Shown here piece after piece: positions 42,849 through 52,297 of a stretch of 64,000 bases of DNA. Every line of letters begins with the position of its first letter. Position 1 is the stretch's first letter. The DNA comes from DATFDN01 sp963818725 (lineage in GTDB: Bacteria; Pseudomonadota; Alphaproteobacteria; Acetobacterales; Acetobacteraceae): assembly GCA_963818725.1 (NCBI GenBank), contig CAWFTU010000014.1, positions 558,001 through 622,000 on the forward strand, read 5' to 3'. The notes under the pieces were generated by a model, which had not been told where the DNA came from, searched no databases, and was given only the letters and a program-made list of their open reading frames with translations. A program made the position numbers and the translations under genes.

Positions 42849-44342
42849 CTACCGCCCCGTCGGCATCACAAACTGCGCCCCTGGCCGGCCGGCGGTGGGC
42901 CAGCGCTGGGTGACCGCCTTGTACCGGGTGTAGAAGCGCACGCCCTCCGGTCCGTAGATGTGGTGGTCGCCGAACAGCGAGTTCTTCCAGCCGCCGAAGC
43001 TGTGGAACGCCATCGGCACGGGGATCGGGATATTCACCCCGACCATGCCGATCTGAACATGTTCCGCGAAGTCGCGCGCCGCCCCGCCGTTCGCCGTGTA
43101 AATCGAAACGCCGTTGCCAAACGGATGCTCGTTGACTATGCGCAGCGCCGCACCAAGGTCGGGCGCGCGCACCACATCGAGCACCGGCCCAAAGATTTCC
43201 TCCTGGTAGATGCGCATCCCCGGTTGCACACGGTCGAACAGGCTGCCGCCCAGGAAGAAGCCGTTCTCATAGCCCTGGAGCCTGAGCCCGCGCCCATCGA
43301 CGACGAGGTCCGCGCCCTCCCGCGTTCCGGCATCGATATAGCCGGCGACCTTCTCGCGATGCTCGTGCGTCACCAGCGGCCCCATCTCCGCCTCCGGGTC
43401 GGTGCCCGGCCCGATCTTGAGCGCGCGGATGCGCGGCTCCAGCCGCTCAACCAGCCGATCCCCCGCCCCGCCCACGGCCACCGCGACCGAGACCGCCATG
43501 CAGCGCTCGCCCGCCGCGCCGTACGCCGAGCCCATCAGCGCGTCGGCCGCGTCGTCGAGGTCGGCATCGGGCATCACGACCAGGTGGTTTTTCGCCCCGC
43601 CCAGGGCCTGGACGCGCTTGCCCTGCTCGCTCCCCGCCCGGTGGATCAGCTTGGCGATGGGGGTGGAGCCGACGAAGCTGATCGCGCTGATTCCCGGATG
43701 GGCGATGATCGCCTCCACCGCCTCCCGCGCGCCCTGTACCACGTTGAACACGCCCTCGGGTAGCCCCGCCTCGGCCAGCAGCTCGGCAAGCACCAGGGAG
43801 GCGGAGGGATCCTTCTCGGAAGGCTTGAGGATGAAGCAATTGCCGGCGGCGAGCGCCACCGGGATCATCCAGAGCGGCACCATCAACGGGAAGTTGAACG
43901 GCGTGATGCCGGCGACGACCCCGAGCGGCTGGCGCACCGACCAGGCATCCACGCCGCTGGCCACCTGATCGGTGAACTCGCCCTTCAACAAATGCGGCAT
44001 GCCGCAGGCAAACTCCACCACTTCCAGCCCGCGCTGCACCTCGCCGTCGGAATCCGAAAGCACCTTGCCGTGCTCGGCGGTGATGATGGCCGAGAGCTTG
44101 GCGCGGTCGCGCTCCAGCAGGTCACGCAGGCGGAACATCGTCCGCGCGCGACGGAGCGGCGGCATGGCGGACCAGGCGGGAAACGCCTTGGCGGCGGCGG
44201 CCACCGCTTGATCGACATCGGCGGCGGAGCCAAGCGCGACCTTGCCCGACACCTCGCCCGACGCCGGATTGAACACGTCGCCAAACCGCCCGCTCTGGCC
44301 GGCGACCATGCGACCGTCGATGAAGTGCCCGATCTCGCGCAT
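42849..44342 (-). CDS. mmsA: CoA-acylating methylmalonate-semialdehyde dehydrogenase
   Basis: A 497-residue aldehyde dehydrogenase. Catalytic Cys281 is in GERCMAVSVA, the NAD-binding part has GVVAGITPFNFPLMVPLWMI and ISFVGSTPIA. The MMSDH-specific features are present: VQGAREAVEAI, and the absence of the usual general-base Glu in the ELGGK-like motif, which here reads ALGGAKNHLVV. It converts methylmalonate semialdehyde to propionyl-CoA in valine and thymine breakdown, or malonate semialdehyde to acetyl-CoA (inositol route). It is convergent with smc. Confidence 0.93.
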   Translation of the reverse strand: MREIGHFIDGRMVAGQSGRFGDVFNPASGEVSGKVALGSAADVDQAVAAAAKAFPAWSAMPPLRRARTMFRLRDLLERDRAKLSAIITAEHGKVLSDSDGEVQRGLEVVEFACGMPHLLKGEFTDQVASGVDAWSVRQPLGVVAGITPFNFPLMVPLWMIPVALAAGNCFILKPSEKDPSASLVLAELLAEAGLPEGVFNVVQGAREAVEAIIAHPGISAISFVGSTPIAKLIHRAGSEQGKRVQALGGAKNHLVVMPDADLDDAADALMGSAYGAAGERCMAVSVAVAVGGAGDRLVERLEPRIRALKIGPGTDPEAEMGPLVTHEHREKVAGYIDAGTREGADLVVDGRGLRLQGYENGFFLGGSLFDRVQPGMRIYQEEIFGPVLDVVRAPDLGAALRIVNEHPFGNGVSIYTANGGAARDFAEHVQIGMVGVNIPIPVPMAFHSFGGWKNSLFGDHHIYGPEGVRFYTRYKAVTQRWPTAGRPGAQFVMPTGR

Positions 44343-44522
44343 CTCGCGTGTCCTCCAATCCTCAAGCCAGGCCGGCACGGCTTGGCCGCTTCTCCTACCC
44401 CATTCGGCGAGAATGGTCACCCAGGGGTGCTTGATTGTGAGAATTGAAGGAAGTTATCGTCATGGTTGTCACCCAACCCCAGTCTCTCTGTTTCCGAGCA
44501 TTGCCCTTCCAATCGTGCGCTG

Positions 44523-46202
44523 ATGAATGACCTTCGCGTGTATCGTGCATTGTCGGCGGCACTAAACTGCCGCTACCGGTACAAAATCATGCTGGTCGCT
44601 TTCGCCGGCACCCATGTCCCGCTGCTTGCGCTGACAGGGTATTTCCTGTGGCTGAATCCCATCAGCGTGCCTTTGGCCGTGAAGGTGCTGGGGGTGGCGC
44701 TCGTGGCCACGCTGGCCGGGACGGCGCTCACGCTGTTCGCGCTCGACCAACTGCTCCAGCCCATCATCAAGACCTCGCAGGCGCTGCGCGCCTACGCCTT
44801 GGGCGGAGCCCTGCCGAGCCTTCCGACGCACTACACCGACGAGGTCGGCACGCTGATGGCCGACGCGGCGCAGACACTCGGCAAACTCGATGCCACACTG
44901 TCCGAACTGACAAGCTTCGACCGAGTGACCGGCCTGCCCAATCGCGAGAAGCTGCTGCGTGATCTCGAGGCGGCGTTGGCCGGCCCCAAGACACGGACGG
45001 CGCTTTGCGTGCTCGCCTTGCGCAACTACGACACCATTGCCCCGGCCTTCGGCCAGCAAACGAGTGACGCGCTCATTCTCCGTTTCGCGCGTGCATTCGA
45101 ACACGCGCTGGGCACTGGCGTGCCCGTGGCGCGGCTGGCGGCCCACCAGTTCGCCTTCTGGCTGGGTGGAAGCGACCCGGACCGCGTGGCGGCACGGGCC
45201 GATGCGGCGATGCGGGCGCTACGGTGGGAGATCAGTATCGATGGGGTACGCTTCCTGCCGCAATTGAGCTGCGGCGTGGCGCTCTTTCCAGAGGACGCGG
45301 CGGACGCGGCCTCCCTCGTCAACAATGCGGTCAGCGCCGTCGCGACCGCCGTATCCGGCGCGGATACCGAGCCCGTCTTCTTCTCACTTTCCTGCCGCGA
45401 CGCGGTGCGCCGGCGGTTGTCGCTGGAGCAGGAGCTGCGCCGGGCGCTGGAGCGAGAGGAGTTCGTGCTGCATTTCCAGCCCGTGGTGGATGCGCGCAGC
45501 AGCCGCATCGTGGCCGCCGAGGCGTTGATCCGTTGGCGGCACCCAAGGCGTGGCCTGCTCCGGCCTGGCCTTTTCTTGCCGGCCGCGGAGGCCAGCGGGC
45601 TCCTAGGAGCGATCGAGCGATGGGTGCTGCGGACCGCCTCGCGCCAGTTGCGGGAGTGGTCGGCGCGCGGGATCGACGACATCAAGCTAGCGATCAATCT
45701 TTCGGCCAACGAAATCCACGGACAGGACACCGTGGGACTGATCGGCCGGACGCTGGCCTCCGATCAGGTGGACCCAGGGCGCCTCGAGATCGAAGTGACC
45801 GAGACCGCGGCCATGACCGACCAAGCGCGCACCCGCACCGTGTTCGACGAATTGCGCGCTCTTGGGGTCGGCATCACGATCGACGATTTCGGCACCGGGT
45901 ACTCTAACCTGAGTTACCTCCTTAATCTGCCTTTCGACAAGCTGAAGCTCGCCCGCGAGTTCGTTAGCGGAATCGACTCCGCGATCAATAGCCGCGCCAT
46001 CTGCCGGTCCCTGATCGAGCTCGCGCACGGCCTGGGCATCGCCGTGATCGCCGAGGGCACCGAGACCCTGGCCGAGGTGCGAACCTTGCGCGCGATGGGC
46101 TGCACCTTGTTCCAAGGCTTCCACTTCGCCCGCCCGATGCGCGCGGCCGACTTCGCGGTGCTTCTGCGGGCGCAGGTTCCCAAGCCTTTTGTCGCGCCTT
46201 GA
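44523..46202 (+). CDS. membrane-bound EAL phosphodiesterase with degenerate GGDEF domain
   Basis: A 559-residue c-di-GMP-turnover protein: two membrane helices (about 22-43 and 52-74), a HAMP-like linker, a GGDEF domain (about 135-290) and an EAL domain (about 305-550). The GGDEF active site is destroyed: RLAAHQFAFWL replaces RLGGDEFxxxL, so no cyclase activity is expected. The EAL domain keeps AEALIRWRHP, INLSANE, EVTETAAM, IDDFGTGYSNLSYL, FDKLKLAREF and AEGTET, that is, all usual metal and catalytic residues. It most likely hydrolyses c-di-GMP. The start at ATG 44523 precedes the first helix. Confidence 0.9.
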   Translation: MNDLRVYRALSAALNCRYRYKIMLVAFAGTHVPLLALTGYFLWLNPISVPLAVKVLGVALVATLAGTALTLFALDQLLQPIIKTSQALRAYALGGALPSLPTHYTDEVGTLMADAAQTLGKLDATLSELTSFDRVTGLPNREKLLRDLEAALAGPKTRTALCVLALRNYDTIAPAFGQQTSDALILRFARAFEHALGTGVPVARLAAHQFAFWLGGSDPDRVAARADAAMRALRWEISIDGVRFLPQLSCGVALFPEDAADAASLVNNAVSAVATAVSGADTEPVFFSLSCRDAVRRRLSLEQELRRALEREEFVLHFQPVVDARSSRIVAAEALIRWRHPRRGLLRPGLFLPAAEASGLLGAIERWVLRTASRQLREWSARGIDDIKLAINLSANEIHGQDTVGLIGRTLASDQVDPGRLEIEVTETAAMTDQARTRTVFDELRALGVGITIDDFGTGYSNLSYLLNLPFDKLKLAREFVSGIDSAINSRAICRSLIELAHGLGIAVIAEGTETLAEVRTLRAMGCTLFQGFHFARPMRAADFAVLLRAQVPKPFVAP

Positions 46203-46296
46203 GACCGGATCGGCACGCGATGCTTGCGGCCGCTGCCGCGCGCCTGTAACTCCGGGCGGCGCGCGGCACGGGGCCGCGACGGAAGGAGAGAGCGAT

Positions 46297-47329
46297 ATGG
46301 GCTACAGGGTCGCGGTCGTCGGCGCCACCGGGGCGGTCGGGCGCGAGATGCTGAAAACCCTGGCCGAGCGCCGCTTCCCGGCCGACGAGGTGGCAGCCGT
46401 CGCCTCGGGCCGGTCGGCCGGCGCCGAGGTCTCGTTCGGCGAGACGCGGGTGCTGAAGGTCAAGCCGCTGGACAGCTTCGACTTCCACGGCTGGGACATC
46501 GCCCTGTTCAGTCCCGGCGCGGCGGTCTCCGCCGTCCACGCCCCGCGCGCGGCGGCTTCCAGCTGCGTGGTGATCGACAACACCAGCCAGTTCCGCATGG
46601 AGCCGGACGTGCCGCTGGTGGTGCCGGAGGTCAACCCGCAGGCCCTGAAGCGGTTCGCACGCCGCAACATCATCGCCAACCCGAATTGCAGCACCATCCA
46701 GATGGTGGTCGCGCTGAAGCCCCTGCACGACCGGTTCCGGGTCAAGCGGGTGGTCGTCGCCACGTACCAGTCGGTCTCCGGCGCGGGCAAGGAGGCGATG
46801 GACGAGCTGTTCGGCCACACCAAGGCGGTGTTCGTCCACGAGTTCGAGCCCGCCCGAGCAGTTCACCAAGGAGATCGCCTTCAACTGCATTCCCCACATC
46901 GACAAGTTCCTGGAGGACGGGTCGACCAAGGAGGAGTGGAAGATGGCGGTCGAGACCCGCAAGATCCTCGACCCCGACATCGCGGTCCACGCCACCTGCG
47001 TGCGCGTCCCGGTGTTCATCGGCCACGGCGAGGCGGTGAACGTCGCGTTCGAGCAGCCGGTGACGGTGGCCGAGGCGCGCGCCGCGCTGCGCGAGGCGCC
47101 GGGGATCGAGGTGGTCGACCAGCGCGAGGATGGCGGCTACGTGACGCCGCTGGAGGCGGCCGGCGAGGACGCGGTGTACGTCAGCCGCATCCGCAAGGAC
47201 CCGACGGCGGAGCACGGCCTGTCCTTTTGGTGCGTATCCGATAACCTCCGCAAGGGCGCGGCGCTGAACGCCGTGCAGATCGCCGAGACGCTGATCGCCC
47301 AGAGGATGCTGGCCAAGCAGGCCGCCTGA
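46297..47329 (+). CDS. asd: aspartate-semialdehyde dehydrogenase (frame broken by one base)
   Basis: Converts aspartyl phosphate to aspartate semialdehyde, the branch point to lysine/diaminopimelate, threonine and methionine. The first 190 residues have GATGAVGREML (NADP loop) and catalytic Cys131 in NPNCSTIQ. Near 46853 GCCCGAG occurs where GCCGAG is expected, and EQFTKEIAFNCIPHIDKFLE through VRVPVFIGHGEAVN to the stop is in the next frame. Removing one C gives 343 residues, the usual length. Because asd is essential in bacteria with diaminopimelate walls, a sequencing error is likelier than a true null. Strong GGAAGGAGAG ribosome site. Confidence 0.9.
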
Positions 47330-47336
47330 AAAGCCC

Positions 47337-48299
47337 GTGGACGAGGCCGACCCGCTCTCCGGTCTCGGCCCGCTCCGGATGACTGGCCTCGGCCCGGAGC
47401 CGGGCTACGCCGCGATCGCGCGCGCCGAGGCGGCGCTGGTCGCACGCAGCGGGCTACTTGGGCTGGGCGCGTCCTTCGCGGTGCGGCAGTTGGTCGCGCG
47501 GTTCTTCATCGAGGGATTCGGCACGGAGGCGCAGCGCGCCGCTTGGCGGGATGCGACCGCCGCCGTCGCGATCTCCGAACCGGGCGTCGGCGCACACCCG
47601 AAGCACCTCGCGACGCGCGCGGAGCCGGCCGGCGAAGGCTGGCGCATCACCGGTGAGAAGGCCTGGGTGAGTAACGGACCTCTCGCCGCCGTCTTCATCG
47701 TGCTTGCCATCGTGGCCGAAGCGGCGGGGCGCAAGCGGTATGGCGCCTTCCTGGTGCCGCGCGACACACCGGGGCTGTCGATCCAAGAGACCGAGGCGTT
47801 CCGCGCCATGCCCCCGTCGCGCCATTGCGGTCTCGTCCTCAACGGCTGCACCGTCCCGCGCGAGGCACTGCTCGGGCCTCCGGGCGAAGCCTATGAGGCG
47901 ATGGCGTTGCCCTTCCGCGACGTGGAGGACGCGGTCGGAATTTCGGGGCTGGCCGGCGCCTGCCGCTTCCTGACCGCGCGGCTCGCGGATGCGCCCGGCC
48001 CCGACGCGGCGCTGTCGCTTGGGGCGATTGTGGCCCTGAGCGCCGTGCTGGAGGCCGGCGCCACCCGCGTCGCGGCGGAGCTCGATGCCGGACATCTCGC
48101 CGAGCACCAAGCCGAGGCGATCGGCCTGCGCCTGCTCGCCGCTGAGATCGCGGCGAGGGGCCGGCGGCATTGCACGGACTTCGCCGCGCATGACGACACG
48201 GCGGTGGCACGGGTGCTGGCAGACATGGAGGCGAGCCAGTCAGTCGCGCGGGGCGCGGGCGGCGCGTCAGGCGGGGCTGGCCTCAAGGGGATCGCTTGA
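47337..48299 (+). CDS. acyl-CoA dehydrogenase-like protein, short form
   Basis: A 320-residue protein with acyl-CoA dehydrogenase character: VAISEPGVGAHPKHLATRAE (FAD/substrate loop), GWRITGEKAWVSNGPLAAVF and FRDVEDAVGISGLAGAC. It is about 60 residues shorter than the usual family member, lacking most of the N-terminal helical domain and the classic C-terminal GGxG end. Starts with GTG just 7 bp after asd, so it is probably co-transcribed. It may be a degenerate or specialised member; the catalytic base cannot be located with confidence. Confidence 0.75.
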   Translation: MDEADPLSGLGPLRMTGLGPEPGYAAIARAEAALVARSGLLGLGASFAVRQLVARFFIEGFGTEAQRAAWRDATAAVAISEPGVGAHPKHLATRAEPAGEGWRITGEKAWVSNGPLAAVFIVLAIVAEAAGRKRYGAFLVPRDTPGLSIQETEAFRAMPPSRHCGLVLNGCTVPREALLGPPGEAYEAMALPFRDVEDAVGISGLAGACRFLTARLADAPGPDAALSLGAIVALSAVLEAGATRVAAELDAGHLAEHQAEAIGLRLLAAEIAARGRRHCTDFAAHDDTAVARVLADMEASQSVARGAGGASGGAGLKGIA

Positions 48300-48409
48300 T
48301 GCGTCGCGCGCTGTGCGACGTATTTCGAGTTGACGGACTGGGCTCGTATTCCAGGTGATTTCCGCCACGGTAACTGGAAAGAGCCCGGCAGCGCCGAAAG
48401 ACAAGATGC

Positions 48410-49203
48410 ATGCTGTTCCTAACGACGCTGCCTCTCTGATTGTCTGCACTGCTGCTAGTGGGTCTTACCACCTGCTTGGCGATGCTCGGGCCTGGCTTGA
48501 TCCGGCGGCACGTCTTACTGACCCGCTTGAGCACCAATAATGAGGTCGCAGGCTTCAAGTTTGCGACCATCGGCGTGCTCTATGCGGTGATGGTCGCATT
48601 CGCCATCATCGTCGTTTGGGAGAAGTTCAGCGAGGCCGAAATGATGATCGCCCAAGAGGCGGGCGCCGTCGCGACAATCTTTCGGCTGTCCAAGGGTGCC
48701 GGCGCGGAGCTGGCGCCCGCCCTCCAATCAGAGATGACCAAATACACCGATACCGTCATCGAGCAGGACTGGCCCACCATGGCCAAGGCCGAGCGCGGAA
48801 GCGCCCGAGCCAGCTCTCAGGCGTTGAACGAGCTTTACGCAACGACACTGGCCTTTAACCCAGACAGTTCCCGCGAGACCTCGATCCAGCGTGAAATCCT
48901 CAGCCAAATGGACGTCATTACCGCGTCTCGCCGGGTGCGGACGGTTTTATCGGCAGGTATCATGCCGGTGTTGTCTGGTGGGTTCTGTTCGGGGGGGTCT
49001 TCATTACAATCGCATTCACGTTCTTCTTCGGAACTCAAAACGTGCGCGCCTAGACGTTGATGACCGGCATGCTGAGCGCTTTGATCTTTTCGGCCTTGCT
49101 GATCATCATTGCAATTGACCTCCCTTTCTCGGGACCGGTGCGCGTGCATCCGCAAGCTCTCGAACAAGTGCTTGCCGATTGGCGTACCTTGCAGGGTCCG
49201 TGA
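48410..49203 (+). pseudogene. DUF4239 (bestrophin-like) membrane protein, decayed
   Basis: Reading from ATG 48410 gives MLFLTTLPL, then TGA (48437-48439, probably once TGG), then LSALLLVGLTTCLAM and NNEVAGFKFATIGVLYAVMVAF, IVVWEKFSEAE, which are DUF4239 hallmarks. Near 48972 one base is missing, after which the frame continues LWWVLFGGVFITIAFTFFFG until TAG at 49051 (probably once CAG), and then TLMTGMLSALIFSALLIIIA to TGA 49201. Repaired length is 264 residues, the family norm. Two nonsense codons plus a frameshift make this a genuine pseudogene rather than one reading error. Confidence 0.85.
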
Positions 49204-49314
49204 TCCGACTGCGGACTTGCTGGCGCGTTGACAACGCGCCCGCCGCCGCTATAACGCCCCCTCCCCGGCGGCCGCACCTGCGGCGAGCCGGCGGCAGCCC
49301 TTGGGAAAGCTCCT

Positions 49315-49851
49315 ATGTTCGCAGTGATCCGCACCGGCGGGAAGCAGTATCGCGTGACGCCCAATGCGGTGCTGAAGATCGAGAAGCTCCATGCCGAGCC
49401 TGACGCCACCGTCACCTTCAACGACGTGCTGGCGGTCGGCGACGCGGACGGGCTGACGCTCGGTGGCCCGGTCGTGGCTGGCGCCTCCGTCACCGCAACC
49501 GTGATCGCGCAGGACCGGCTGGACAAGGTGATCGTCTTCAAGAAGCGACGGCGCCAGAACAGCCGGCGCAAGCGGGGACACCGCCAGCACGTGACCGTGC
49601 TGCGCGTGACCGGCATCGTCGGCGCCAACGGCATCGAACTCCGCCCGGAACCGGCCTTGATCGCGGCCCAGGATTCCGGCACGGGCGAGACGGCCGATGA
49701 GTCCGGCACCGCACCAGCCGAACCCGTCCCCTCGCCCGCCCCGGCCCCGCCGCCAGCCGAACCGCCCGCGCCCGCGGGCGAGACGGCCGACAAGTCCGGC
49801 GCCGCGCCGGCCGAAGGACCCGGCGCTGCGCCGGCGGAAGGAGAAGTCTGA
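49315..49851 (+). CDS. rplU: 50S ribosomal protein L21 with long acidic/proline tail
   Basis: The first 103 residues are a normal bL21: MFAVIRTGGKQYRV, VLAVGDADGLTLGGP, VIVFKKRRRQNSRRKRGHRQ and VTGI. The tail of about 75 residues is Ala/Pro/Glu-rich and contains a duplicated unit, GETADESGTAPAE and GETADKSGAAPAE. Tails of this kind occur in some alphaproteobacterial L21 proteins, and are thought to be disordered. It begins the rplU-rpmA-obgE-proB run; rpmA follows 3 bp later. Confidence 0.95.
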   Translation: MFAVIRTGGKQYRVTPNAVLKIEKLHAEPDATVTFNDVLAVGDADGLTLGGPVVAGASVTATVIAQDRLDKVIVFKKRRRQNSRRKRGHRQHVTVLRVTGIVGANGIELRPEPALIAAQDSGTGETADESGTAPAEPVPSPAPAPPPAEPPAPAGETADKSGAAPAEGPGAAPAEGEV

Positions 49852-49854
49852 CAC

Positions 49855-50148
49855 ATGGCCCACAAGAAAGCAGGCGGCTCGTCGCGCAACGGGCGCGACA
49901 CTGCGGGACGGCGCCTTGGCATCAAGAAGTTTGGCGGCGAGGCGGTGGTCGCAGGCAACATCATCGTCCGCCAGCGCGGCACCAAGTGGAAGCCAGGGGA
50001 GAATGTAGGGCTTGGCCGCGATCACACCATCTTCGCGCTGATCGACGGCAAGGTCGCGTTCCAGCGCAAGTCCGAGGGGCGCGTCCACGTCTCGGTCACA
50101 CCCTTGCCGAGCAAAACCACCCAGGATGAAGTTTCTCGATCAGGCTAA
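49855..50148 (+). CDS. rpmA: 50S ribosomal protein L27
   Basis: A 97-residue bL27: MAHKKAGGSSRNGRDTAGRR, LGIKKFGGEAVVAGNIIVRQ and HTIFALIDGKVAF. The N-terminal tail reaches the peptidyl-transferase centre. The C terminus (SVTPLPSKTTQDEVSRSG) overlaps the obgE start by 23 bp, so translation of obgE is likely coupled. ATG follows a GGAAGGAG site inside the end of rplU. Confidence 0.97.
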   Translation: MAHKKAGGSSRNGRDTAGRRLGIKKFGGEAVVAGNIIVRQRGTKWKPGENVGLGRDHTIFALIDGKVAFQRKSEGRVHVSVTPLPSKTTQDEVSRSG

Positions 50149-51133
50149 GATCTACCTCCGCTCCGGCGACGGCGGCGATGGCGTCGTCGCGTTCCGGCGC
50201 GAGAAGTTCCTGGAGTTCGGAGGTCCAGACGGCGGAGATGGCGGCAAGGGCGGGGATATTGTCTTCGAGGCGGTGCCCAACCTGAACACGCTGATCGACT
50301 TCCGCTACACGCAGCATTTCCGCGCCCGCAAGGGCGGGAACGGCGCTGGATCGGACCGCACCGGGGCCGGCGCGCCGGATCTCGTCATCAAGGTTCCGCT
50401 CGGCACGCAAGTTCTGGGCGAGGACCGCGAGACGGTGCTCGCCGACCTCGCAAAGCCCGGCCAGCGTGTCGTGCTGCTGCACGGCGGCGATGGCGGCTTT
50501 GGCAACGCGCACTACAAGAGCTCTACCAACCGCGCGCCGCGCCGCGCCGACAAGGGCTGGCCGGGGGAGGAGCGCTGGGTGTGGCTGCGCCTCAAGCTGA
50601 TCGCCGATGCCGGGCTGATCGGGCTACCCAACGCGGGCAAGTCGACCTTCCTCGCCGCGGTCTCCGCCGCTCACCCGAAAATCGCTGATTACCCCTTTAC
50701 CACGCTCCATCCGCAACTCGGCGTCGTGCGCGGCGACCGCGGGGAGTTCGTGCTCGCCGACATCCCCGGCCTGATCGAGGGCGCGCATGAGGGGGCCGGC
50801 CTGGGAGACCGCTTCCTGGGCCATGTGGAGCGCTGCGCGGTGCTGCTGCACCTGATCGATGGCGCGGCCGGCGACGTGGTGCGCGCCTGGCGCACGGTCC
50901 GCGCCGAGCTTTCCTCCTACGGCGCGGACTTGGCGGAGAAGCCGGAGATCATCGCCCTGAACAAGACCGACGCGATGACCCCGCGCGAGGCGGCCTCGCG
51001 TCGCGCGGCCTTGCAGCGGGCTGCGGGACGCCCGGTGCTGCTATTGTCTGCCGCCACTACGCAGGGCGTGCCGGAGGCGCTCCGCGCGCTGCATGGCGCC
51101 ATTGACGCGGCACGGCGCGACCAGGCGGCGTGA
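50126..51133 (+). CDS. obgE: Obg-family GTPase
   Basis: A 335-residue Obg/CgtA GTPase. The glycine-rich Obg fold covers residues 1-158 (GDGGDGVVAFRREKFLEFGG, GGDGGKGGDI). The G domain follows with G1 GLPNAGKS (166-173), G2 YPFTTLHPQLG, G3 DIPGLIEGAHEG and G4 NKTD. It assists 50S maturation and stress responses. The C-terminal OCT domain is absent, as in many alphaproteobacteria. Its stop overlaps proB (GTGA). Confidence 0.96.
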   Translation: MKFLDQAKIYLRSGDGGDGVVAFRREKFLEFGGPDGGDGGKGGDIVFEAVPNLNTLIDFRYTQHFRARKGGNGAGSDRTGAGAPDLVIKVPLGTQVLGEDRETVLADLAKPGQRVVLLHGGDGGFGNAHYKSSTNRAPRRADKGWPGEERWVWLRLKLIADAGLIGLPNAGKSTFLAAVSAAHPKIADYPFTTLHPQLGVVRGDRGEFVLADIPGLIEGAHEGAGLGDRFLGHVERCAVLLHLIDGAAGDVVRAWRTVRAELSSYGADLAEKPEIIALNKTDAMTPREAASRRAALQRAAGRPVLLLSAATTQGVPEALRALHGAIDAARRDQAA

Positions 51134-52251
51134 GCGGCCTGCCTACGCTCGCTGGTGCCCACCGGGTGGTGGTCAAGATCGGCAGCGCGCTCTTGGTCGA
51201 TGCTCGGCAGGGCACGGCGCGCGCTGGTTGGCTCGCCGGCGTCGCCGCCGACATCGCAGCCCTGCGCGGGCGGGGGACCGAGGTGATCGTGGTCTCCTCG
51301 GGCGCCATCGCGCTGGCCAGGCGCTCACTCGGCCTCACCCAGAAGCGGCTGCGGCTGGAGGAGAAGCAGGCCGCCGCCGCCGTGGGACAGATCAGGCTGG
51401 CGCAGGCCTGGACCGAAGCGCTGTCGGCGCGGTCGCTGACAGCCGCTCAGCTCCTGCTGACGCTGGAGGACACCGAGGACCGTCGCCGATACCTCAACGC
51501 CCGCGCCACCCTGCACACGCTGCTCTCGCTCGGCTGCATCCCGGTCATCAACGAGAACGACACGGTGGCGACCGCCGAAATCCGCGTCGGCGACAACGAC
51601 CGGCTGGCCGCGCGTGTGGCCGAGATGGTGCAGGCCGACCAGCTCATTCTGCTCTCCGACATCGACGGGCTGTACACCGCCGATCCGAGGCGCGATCCCG
51701 ACGCGCGGCACATCCCGGTGGTTGAGGCCCTGACGCCGGAGATCGAGGCCATGGGTGGCGAGCCGCCGCCCGGCTACTCCTCCGGCGGGATGCGGACGAA
51801 GCTGGTCGCCGCGCGGATTGCGACGCAGGCCGGGTGCGCCATGGCGATCGCGCTCGGCCACCCCGATCGGCCGCTGACCGCGCTGGGAGACGGCGCCCGC
51901 TGCACCTGGTTCCTGCCGGCGCCGGAGGGGCGCTCCGCGCGCAAGCGCTGGATCGCGGGCGCGCTGGCCCCGCTCGGGACGCTGGTGGTCGATGCCGGCG
52001 CCGCTCGGGCCTTGGCCGCCGGCCGCTCGCTGCTGCCGGCGGGCGTGCGGTGTGTCGAGGGCGCGTTCGACCGGGGCGACCCGGTGGTGGTGCGCGGTCC
52101 GGACGGCGCGGCGCTGGCGCGCGGGCTGTCCGCGTATGCCAGCGCCGACGCCGAGCGGATCGCCGGGCATCGGTCCGACGAAATCGAAGGGCTGCTCGGC
52201 TGGCGCGGTAGGGATGAGATGATCCACCGGGATGACTTGGTGCTGCTGTAG
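51130..52251 (+). CDS. proB: glutamate 5-kinase
   Basis: A 373-residue ProB with GTG start overlapping obgE by 4 bp. Amino-acid-kinase domain: VVVKIGSALLVD, VIVVSSGAIALARRSLGL, IPVINENDTVAT, RVGDNDRLAARVAEMVQAD and LLSDIDGLYTADP, then GYSSGGMRTKLVAARIATQAG. A C-terminal PUA domain (about 275-365: GTLVVDAGAARALAAGRSLLPAG) is present. It makes gamma-glutamyl phosphate, the first step to proline, and is usually inhibited by proline. Confidence 0.96.
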   Translation: MSGLPTLAGAHRVVVKIGSALLVDARQGTARAGWLAGVAADIAALRGRGTEVIVVSSGAIALARRSLGLTQKRLRLEEKQAAAAVGQIRLAQAWTEALSARSLTAAQLLLTLEDTEDRRRYLNARATLHTLLSLGCIPVINENDTVATAEIRVGDNDRLAARVAEMVQADQLILLSDIDGLYTADPRRDPDARHIPVVEALTPEIEAMGGEPPPGYSSGGMRTKLVAARIATQAGCAMAIALGHPDRPLTALGDGARCTWFLPAPEGRSARKRWIAGALAPLGTLVVDAGAARALAAGRSLLPAGVRCVEGAFDRGDPVVVRGPDGAALARGLSAYASADAERIAGHRSDEIEGLLGWRGRDEMIHRDDLVLL

Positions 52252-52297
52252 TCACGCGCGATCTTGGCCGACCTCTTGCTGGGATGAGGAGGAGACG

